Assembly (NCBI RefSeq): GCF_011074955.1
Contig: NZ_WUQJ01000036.1
Coordinates: 1 to 64,000, forward strand
DNA length: 64,000 bases
Reading direction: 5' to 3'
Origin: Marinobacter caseinilyticus
GTDB lineage: Bacteria; Pseudomonadota; Gammaproteobacteria; Pseudomonadales; Oleiphilaceae
The notes under the pieces are model-generated. The model saw only the letters and a list, made by a program, of their open reading frames with translations. It searched no databases and was not told the origin of the DNA. How positions within the stretch are numbered: position 1 is the stretch's first letter; each line of letters starts with the position of its first letter. Position numbers and translations under genes: made by a program. Positions 57,982 through 64,000 of this stretch are shown here, in pieces.

Positions 57982-59365
57982 GCTGTAACCTGCGTTTTCG
58001 ATAAATATAATGTTCGTTCTCAGGTGACCCCAACTGACGGAAACGGTTCGTCGTGACCAGCTCCCACGGCGTCAGATCGAGGTTGGAGAGACGGTTCATG
58101 GCTACCAACAGATCCGGAAACCGATACCCGTCAATGAACCCTTCAAGCCGGCCGTGCAACTCCCGAACCAGATCAGCGGTTGGCCGCAACTCCAGGGAAT
58201 CGACCCAGCGAAACAACGTGTCGATCCGCTGTATGTCCATCACCGGACCGCTCGCCTGAGCGGTCAACTCGGGCAGAACCGGGGCTTCATGCTGGCGCTG
58301 AAGATCATCCAACCGCAAGGTAAGTTCGGAGAACAGCAGTTGGTAATAGCTCTCAGACTGACCGAATGCGTATTGTTTTGGTCGCGCGGACGCCTTGAGT
58401 CCAGACATAAACGACGAGCTGCGCACAAAACCACGACCATCCAGGCGGGTTTTGCGCAAGTCCTGCGTTCTGGTTGCCTCGAGCAAGGTCTGTAAGTGTT
58501 GGAAGTGATGCTCCATGGCATTGTATTGCACCATGCCCCGCCGGGTTTTGCGTAGAAAGTGGTCGACCTCCACGGCCACTTTCTGGATCGGCCGGTGCAT
58601 GGCGTTGAGGCTCAGCGACGCGCGAAACACCTGATCGGCCGAGGCTTGTTGATCGTTGCGTTCCAGCAGGTCCTGAATACCGTCCATAATGGCAAAGAGG
58701 TTGGCGCCGTCTTCCAACTGCGAATCCGGGTTCAGCAACACCAGCGTCGGTTTGATATGGCGCTCGTAGAGGGTGGTAATCTGTTCGAACAGATTTTGGC
58801 GAAAGTCACTGAACTGCTCTTTGCCCCGACTGGCCTCATCGGACAACTCCGCCAGTTCGGCGCTGATGGTCTGCATGCGGAAGATGTTCTGCCGCAACAA
58901 GCCAATCAAGCGACTGACCCGCTCGTTCAGATCGTCCCGTAGCTCGGTGAAATCCGGGTCGGCCTCATGAAAACTGCTGACCCTGAGACGGTCAAGCACG
59001 TCCCGCAGAGTCACCAGATACGATCGCAAGCGCGCGTCCGTCAACTCCTGATACAACGATGCATTGCATGCGCGCATCAAGCCCAACAGGGCATCCTGAA
59101 AGACCAGGCGGCGCTCACCCTGCACCTTGTCGATATCGATGACAACACCGCTGCGAAACAGGTTATCGGTGCTGAACGCACGCCGAAGTCGGGCCTGATC
59201 GGCCTTTTTTAAGGTGCCGGAGTAATCCAGCACATACCGGATCAGATCGGTTTCCAGCACATAGTGCACCGCAACCCGATCCATCCGCTCAATCATGTGG
59301 AACATCACCTTAGGATGCTCAAACAGGATGCGGGTCGTTTCCAGAGTGCTGAACTGCTTACTCAC
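57968..59365 (-). CDS. mksF: Condensin-like complex kleisin subunit MksF (JetA type)
   Basis: A 465-residue mostly helical protein with an N-terminal winged helix-like part (TLETTRILFEHPKVMFHMIERMDRVAVHYVL), internal coiled coils and a C-terminal WH-like end (RYVLDYSG region at the start, LTPWELVTTNRFRQLGSPENEHYIY at the end). This layout fits MksF/JetA kleisins that bridge the SMC heads. The start is GTG at 59365, overlapping the mksB stop by 8 bases. JetA assignment rests on context plus general features. Confidence 0.85.
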   Translation of the reverse strand: MSKQFSTLETTRILFEHPKVMFHMIERMDRVAVHYVLETDLIRYVLDYSGTLKKADQARLRRAFSTDNLFRSGVVIDIDKVQGERRLVFQDALLGLMRACNASLYQELTDARLRSYLVTLRDVLDRLRVSSFHEADPDFTELRDDLNERVSRLIGLLRQNIFRMQTISAELAELSDEASRGKEQFSDFRQNLFEQITTLYERHIKPTLVLLNPDSQLEDGANLFAIMDGIQDLLERNDQQASADQVFRASLSLNAMHRPIQKVAVEVDHFLRKTRRGMVQYNAMEHHFQHLQTLLEATRTQDLRKTRLDGRGFVRSSSFMSGLKASARPKQYAFGQSESYYQLLFSELTLRLDDLQRQHEAPVLPELTAQASGPVMDIQRIDTLFRWVDSLELRPTADLVRELHGRLEGFIDGYRFPDLLVAMNRLSNLDLTPWELVTTNRFRQLGSPENEHYIYRKRRLQHAGH

Positions 59366-62363
59366 CCGACTCGCCCTCCAACGGACTGCGTTCGTCGACA
59401 GCGTGTCCTGCGTTCACAGCGTGTTCCATCTTGGCCGGTTCCTCAGTACTGTCCCATAGGCCAGACTGAGTCTGGTCCACCCAGTGTTCCCCGTCGGACC
59501 GCCGGAACCCTTCCGCCCCGCCCCAGAATACCAGGGTTCGACGGGCGTCGTAGGGTTTCGCTGTGCGCATTTGCCCCACTTCCAGATGGCGACCAACCTG
59601 GTAAATGACTTCCGGACTGGCGCTGTGGGTGGCCGCGGAAAACAGGTTGAACCCCTGAGCCTTCAAGCGTTCCAATAGCGACGGCATTTGGCTGACGTCG
59701 ATACTCGCCAACTCGTCCAGCACCATCGGAAAGGACAGCCGAACCCCCGGGTACAGCACGCGCCGCAGCAAGCGATGCACCAGTTCAAGGTTAATCAATG
59801 CGGTGGTGGAGGTGGACTGACCTTTGGTATCCAGGCCCGTACCATTGCGTTTGCGAGTGCGGTACGACACGCCGGTGATGACCCGGTCCATGGTCAACCG
59901 GTACCCTTGCGACTGGTCGGTGAAAAACTCCGCCACAAAAACCCGCAACCGGTCGTAAAAGGCGTCGGATTGCAGTTGATCCGAATAGGGGTCAATGGCG
60001 TCAGACTCTTCCACCAGGTTGCGGAACTTGGGATCGGTGTGAATATCTACGCGGATTTCCACCAGATCATTAATCGTCACGCCGTCCAGTTCACCATTGA
60101 GCTGATTCTCAAACCGTCGAATGTGTTCATGGTTGGCTTTCAATGCCAACCGATAACTGGCTACGGTTTCGTTGTGGGCCTTGATCTGGCCGGTGAGCAA
60201 CTGCTCTTGCTCCGCTAACTCCGAAAACGCCTCTCCGAGCCGTTGAAAGGCGTCCCGGATGTCTGTTGCCGGCGGGCTATCGAGCTGTAATTGGCCGTCA
60301 CCGTCTTCCAGAATGCCGACCAACACAAAATGCCGGAGATGGTTGAGCACCGCATGCCGCAACTCGATCAGCGCCTCCAGCCGTTGACCGATGTCGTCCA
60401 GGTGTACCACCGTCAGTGCCTCCGGCGTCAGCGGCACCTCAGCGACGGCCGACGCCAACACTGGAATCCGGTGTTGCAGCGACCCCACGGTTTTATTGAG
60501 CTGGATAAACTCATTCTCCCGTTCAACCACGTGCCGAAGGTCCGACTCCGCCCGCGCCAGCTTTACACTGACCGCATCCAGCCGTTCTCGTTCCACAGAC
60601 AGGGCCTGCTCGGCCTCTGCCTTAACCTTCTCACACTCGTTTATTCCGGTTTCGGCATCCCGGCCGGTGATGGTTGCCGCCGGCAACCGGTCAAGCAGCT
60701 CCAGGTCCTGCTTCGCGGCCTGAACTTCCTTTTCGGTATCAGCAACTTTCCGGGGTCGGTCGAACGCTTCGTTATCACCGCCGGCGAGTTCGTCCAGGCG
60801 CCGTTGCAGCTCCCGGCGCTCCTCCGACAATTTACGTCGCTCGGCCTCCAGGTCTTCCTGATGCAGGTCGCGACGCTCAAAAACAGTATCAAACCACTCA
60901 AAGCCCTCACCTTGCGGTCGGAACAACTCGGTGAATGCCCGGATTGTGGCCCTGGTTGCGTCGTCCAGGGCCTTTCCGGGGCTTGCCAGTGCCAGTCGTG
61001 AGTCGACCGCTTGCAACGGCTGCAGAACGGCGTCCTCCAATTGATGATGCAACTGCCATTTCTGCCGCTGCTGACGGTCAATGAGCTTTTTCAAGCGCTC
61101 GTCGACCGCGTTAATCTGTGCGTTCAACCGCTGTGTCTGGACCTGCGCCTGAGCAGCATTCTTGAGGGCCCTGAGTTGGGATTCCGCGGCCTCCAGTTCT
61201 TCCGTCAGGATGCTATGCACCTCGTCCCGGCTCATGCCCGCATACTGCGACATCATCAACTCACCACGGCATTGGTCGTCTTCGGCTTTGCTCAGGTTTT
61301 TTCGGTGGGTTTTTATCTCACCATTCAGTTCTTTCAGGCGGTCATCCTGATCCTGTAACTGCTTGCTGGCATGGCGGTGGGTTTCTTTCAGGTCGGCCCG
61401 CGCATTATTCGCCTGCTGGTGGGCGCTGCGGGATTGTTCCAGCGCCTGCGCCAGCCCCGCTCGAAACGCGGCAAATTCACTTTGACTGCGCTCAACCTCA
61501 TGGAGACGCTGATAGGACTGGGTCAATTTGCCAAATCTTGGCCGTTCGGACTCAATCCGGATCAAATGTTCATTCTGGGATTTCAGCTCTTCATGGCGCA
61601 GCAAAAACTGATCAATGTCGAAATCAAAAGCGTCATCGGCAAACTTTTTATCGGCTTCGATGATACTGGCGACCGCATCCGCCATGGCGCGATCATCCGC
61701 CTTCATTTCAAACAGCAGCAAAATCAATGTCCGCAGTGACTGTACTTTGCGTTCGTCACCATCCGCCAGCGGCAACACGGAATAGCGCACGGCATCCGGC
61801 GACATCAGGTCACTGCTGTAGAGCATCGACTTGAGTTTGTTGGTGTCATTGGTGACCACTGCCTTGGCGGACAGCTTCTTGACCGACTCCGCCACTTTAC
61901 TGACCGAGAGACCCGACACTGCGTGGCCGATGCCATCGTGATCGTCGCCCATGGTCCAGAATAGCGGGCGCAGGTCGTCGTACGCCGCCGGAACAAACAA
62001 TCGACCGTAACTGAGATCGCTGGAGCGGTCCCGGTAAAGAATCTGACAGTGGACACCGGCGGGATTTTCCGCCTCCATAATCAGGAAGCTGTACTGGCCC
62101 GGAAAGTAATGCTGGTAGCTTTCTTCATTGGTGTAATAGCTTCCGGCGCTGGCATTGCGAAAGGAGAACTTCTTACGACTGTTACGGAAATTGGTTTCCG
62201 GCAATAAAAACAGCCGTAACGAATTCAGCAAGCTTGACTTGCCCAGGTTGCCGGTGCCGAGAATAACGGCATGCTCATCGACTGGAATTTCGACGTAACA
62301 GAACCCGGCCGAATCGACAAGCACCAGGCGTCGGATGCGAAATCCAAACTGATCAAGACTCAC
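59358..62363 (-). CDS. mksB: SMC-like ATPase MksB (JetC type)
   Basis: A 1,001-residue SMC-like protein. Walker A is GTGNLGKSS (residues 36-44); after long coiled coils with a hinge-like middle, the ABC signature-like TKGQSTSTTALINLEL (about 846-861) and Walker B VLDE (Asp883, Glu884) close the head, with an H-loop candidate in AATHSASPE. It is much shorter than MukB (about 1,480) and near the size of MksB/JetC. The GTG start overlaps the mksG stop (GTGA). It should form the DNA-loop-extruding motor. Confidence 0.92.
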   Translation of the reverse strand: MSLDQFGFRIRRLVLVDSAGFCYVEIPVDEHAVILGTGNLGKSSLLNSLRLFLLPETNFRNSRKKFSFRNASAGSYYTNEESYQHYFPGQYSFLIMEAENPAGVHCQILYRDRSSDLSYGRLFVPAAYDDLRPLFWTMGDDHDGIGHAVSGLSVSKVAESVKKLSAKAVVTNDTNKLKSMLYSSDLMSPDAVRYSVLPLADGDERKVQSLRTLILLLFEMKADDRAMADAVASIIEADKKFADDAFDFDIDQFLLRHEELKSQNEHLIRIESERPRFGKLTQSYQRLHEVERSQSEFAAFRAGLAQALEQSRSAHQQANNARADLKETHRHASKQLQDQDDRLKELNGEIKTHRKNLSKAEDDQCRGELMMSQYAGMSRDEVHSILTEELEAAESQLRALKNAAQAQVQTQRLNAQINAVDERLKKLIDRQQRQKWQLHHQLEDAVLQPLQAVDSRLALASPGKALDDATRATIRAFTELFRPQGEGFEWFDTVFERRDLHQEDLEAERRKLSEERRELQRRLDELAGGDNEAFDRPRKVADTEKEVQAAKQDLELLDRLPAATITGRDAETGINECEKVKAEAEQALSVERERLDAVSVKLARAESDLRHVVERENEFIQLNKTVGSLQHRIPVLASAVAEVPLTPEALTVVHLDDIGQRLEALIELRHAVLNHLRHFVLVGILEDGDGQLQLDSPPATDIRDAFQRLGEAFSELAEQEQLLTGQIKAHNETVASYRLALKANHEHIRRFENQLNGELDGVTINDLVEIRVDIHTDPKFRNLVEESDAIDPYSDQLQSDAFYDRLRVFVAEFFTDQSQGYRLTMDRVITGVSYRTRKRNGTGLDTKGQSTSTTALINLELVHRLLRRVLYPGVRLSFPMVLDELASIDVSQMPSLLERLKAQGFNLFSAATHSASPEVIYQVGRHLEVGQMRTAKPYDARRTLVFWGGAEGFRRSDGEHWVDQTQSGLWDSTEEPAKMEHAVNAGHAVDERSPLEGESGE

Positions 62364-63196
62364 TCGGAACCCCCACTGCTCTGTAGCGCTTCAATATTGT
62401 CCAGCACACATTCCTGCTCCATAAAGTGGCCCGTTTCCCGGAACGCCCGCGCCAGGGCATCAAAGCCCATGGCACTGGCCAGGGTGATGGCCTGAACACA
62501 CCGGTCGGTGGATTTGGGTGACATCGTAAACCGCGAGTAGAAGTCATGCCAGTCAGCGGGCTGGACAAAGACGACCCGCGTGCCCAGTTTTTTCTGCAAT
62601 GCCTGGTACAGTCTCAGGCCCCCGAGATCGTAGTCAAAGGCACACCAGAGTTGCTCGTAGCATTTCAACCAGGCGACGTTGAGCGACCGTGCGATACGGC
62701 TACCGCCCCCTAAAATCACATCGGTATTGCTTAGACTCAGTAACCGCCCCGAACACAGAGAGGCAAACGCTAGCATGGCCTCGGGTCGGGCAAAATTTTC
62801 CTCGTTCTCGACCACCAGCGCATTCGGTTTCGATACGAAGTCCTGCACCGAGTGGTCAACGGAAAGCATCACCACGGCGGGCCGTTCATCAGATAGCTCA
62901 GCGTGGTATACCAGCAAAAACGAGCGGGCCGTCCTATATTGATGCGAATCGCCTTTGGCGGCCGCCTCGGTCCGGCTTTCCGGTGCGGCCGCGGCCGCCT
63001 CAAGGGCATCCAGTATCGACTCGTTCAAACAGGTCACTCGCCAACGATTAGATGCCACTTTTTCGGTCCGAAACAGTGATTCGTGACGAAAGCGAACGGA
63101 TTCGGGCAGGGCCTGGACAAAACCGTAATAATTAATGGGCAAACCCTCACGGATGCAGGCAATGTAGCGAGTCAGACTCCTGCCGCCATTACTCAT
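62360..63196 (-). CDS. mksG: Toprim nuclease subunit MksG (JetD type)
   Basis: A protein of about 278 residues with a complete Toprim triad: Glu130 in ALVVENEENF, glycines 163-165 in ILGGGSRIA, and Asp188/Asp190 in AFDYDLGGLRLYQAL. JetD-type proteins nick or cleave DNA bent by the SMC complex. It is short compared with typical JetD (about 390 residues), lacking much of the usual N-terminal part. The ATG at 63196 has AGAGG 8 bases upstream; a longer in-frame start at 63274 lacks this. It is the first gene of the operon. Confidence 0.85.
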   Translation of the reverse strand: MSNGGRSLTRYIACIREGLPINYYGFVQALPESVRFRHESLFRTEKVASNRWRVTCLNESILDALEAAAAAPESRTEAAAKGDSHQYRTARSFLLVYHAELSDERPAVVMLSVDHSVQDFVSKPNALVVENEENFARPEAMLAFASLCSGRLLSLSNTDVILGGGSRIARSLNVAWLKCYEQLWCAFDYDLGGLRLYQALQKKLGTRVVFVQPADWHDFYSRFTMSPKSTDRCVQAITLASAMGFDALARAFRETGHFMEQECVLDNIEALQSSGGSE

Positions 63197-63325
63197 TTTG
63201 ACACCTCTTCTGCCATCACTAATCGAGCAGGAAGCACCGCCTGAGCAGGCAATGGTTCCCATCGTTAGCGTCAAAATGCCACTAATTTCCGATGCTGCTT
63301 ACGGGGGATTTTACCCAAGGCGGTG

Positions 63326-64000
63326 TCAGAACTTCGTGGCTGGTTCCGCCTTTATTGAATTTAATGGCCGGGGTTTTGCGAGCCCGAAGCCCTGAGCGTA
63401 GTCCACGTTCATTTCACGCAACGCCTCAAGAATCTCCAAATCCTCAACGTATTCTGCAATGGTTTTAATGCCCAGGAAGTGGCTTAACTCATTAATGGAA
63501 CGCACCATGGCGTAATTGGAAAGATTATCGTTCAGGTCTTTCACGAACACACCGTCTATTTTCAGAAAATCCACGGGCAGGCGCTGAAGATAGGCATAGG
63601 AAGCCAGACCTGTGCCAAAATCATCCAACGCGAACTGGCAACCTGTGCGTTTCATTTCCTGAAGGAAATCGGCGGCATAGTGCAGGTTGGCGACGGCGGC
63701 GGTTTCAGTAATTTCAAAGCACAGCTTGTTGGCCGGCACGCGGCCCCCGCGAACGGTGTCCTCCAGATAACTCAAGAAGGCGTCATCACTGAGCGACGCC
63801 CCGGACAAATTGATATTGAAACCGCCGACCGAGGCCACAATGTCCGGATTGGCCTGCATCCAGTCAAACGCGTTGTCCAACACCCAGCGGTCGATCCGGG
63901 TACTGCGTCGAAATTGCTCTGCTGCCTCAATAAAGGCTTGTGGCGAGATGGTGTTGCCTTCGTTGTCCTGCAAACCCAAGAGTATCTCGTAGTAGGCCGG
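63326..64000 (-). CDS. EAL-domain protein, C-terminal part (truncated by window edge)
   Basis: The reading frame continues past the right edge, so the start is not in this window. The visible part is an EAL phosphodiesterase domain: EIL in place of the EAL signature (63980-63988, Glu retained), NINLS, FEITET, DDFGTGLASYAYLQRLPVDFLKIDG and TIAEYVE. Key metal-binding residues (Glu, Asn, Glu, two Asp, Lys, Glu) are present, so c-di-GMP hydrolysis is plausible. It is followed 129 bp later by mksG on the same strand; no clear terminator is seen between them. Confidence 0.85.
   Translation of the reverse strand, partial: PAYYEILLGLQDNEGNTISPQAFIEAAEQFRRSTRIDRWVLDNAFDWMQANPDIVASVGGFNINLSGASLSDDAFLSYLEDTVRGGRVPANKLCFEITETAAVANLHYAADFLQEMKRTGCQFALDDFGTGLASYAYLQRLPVDFLKIDGVFVKDLNDNLSNYAMVRSINELSHFLGIKTIAEYVEDLEILEALREMNVDYAQGFGLAKPRPLNSIKAEPATKF

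Noticed and set aside
57373..63196. MukBEF condensin in place of Mks/Wadjet
   Set aside because: The ATPase is about 1,000 residues, far below MukB, and a Toprim nuclease gene is coupled to it, which MukBEF lacks.

Overview
The window looks like a chromosomal segment of a marine gammaproteobacterium, most probably Marinobacter or a close relative. This rests on the rRNA operon layout, mid-to-high GC coding sequence, Pseudomonas-type neighbourhoods (mtnA / MTA deaminase / ubiG / mupP / yciK; motY / pyrC / rnt / peroxiredoxin) and a 661-residue two-domain fatty acyl-CoA reductase that, from memory, closely resembles the Marinobacter wax-ester enzyme. No search was run.

Layout. 1-5930: a complete rRNA operon on the minus strand (16S, tRNA-Ile, tRNA-Ala, 23S, 5S) with tandem promoters, boxA sites, processing stems and a terminator. 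5930-14030: purT, a DUF1289 protein, gamma-carbonic anhydrase, two Nudix enzymes, a NIF3-like protein and purL. 14346-19251: mltF, recX, a large DUF349 coiled-coil protein and a ComFB-like protein. 19435-23026: a 159-bp IS5-type miniature element directly upstream of a FadA/FadB-like beta-oxidation pair. 23360-33585: prc, an HTH protein, the methylthioadenosine salvage/ubiG/mupP/yciK cluster, yaaA, a DUF2788 protein and rdgC. 33629-37558: a fused acyl-CoA ligase/GNAT protein divergent from a histone-deacetylase-family protein. 37573-41131: motY, pyrC, rnt and a 2-Cys peroxiredoxin. 41505-47055: fatty acyl-CoA reductase, a small unknown protein and an M16 peptidase. 47078-49367: two small glycosyltransferase-family proteins, tRNA-Arg(CCT) and a CbiM-like permease. 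49641-54851: a polyamine-type ABC transporter and a TIGR02285 periplasmic protein. 54917-57352: a beta-CASP metallo-hydrolase and an Anr/Fnr regulator with an intact cysteine set. 57373-63196: a four-gene condensin-like Mks/Wadjet operon. 63326-64000: the C-terminal part of an EAL-domain protein that runs off the right edge.

Most of the segment is core metabolism and housekeeping. The standout is the Mks/Wadjet-type operon, which is transcribed as mksG-mksB-mksF-mksE (Toprim nuclease, SMC-like ATPase, kleisin, KITE subunit). This is permuted relative to the usual jetABCD (F-E-B-G) order. All its genes overlap, two start with GTG, and the Toprim subunit is short. Other non-routine signals are the IS5-derived MITE in the fadA upstream region, two helically phased AGAG-N6-CTCT dyads upstream of the acyl-CoA reductase, a terminator inside the peroxiredoxin leader, a (GGTTGT)7 tract and an inverted pair of DnaA-box-like sites in an AT-rich gap.
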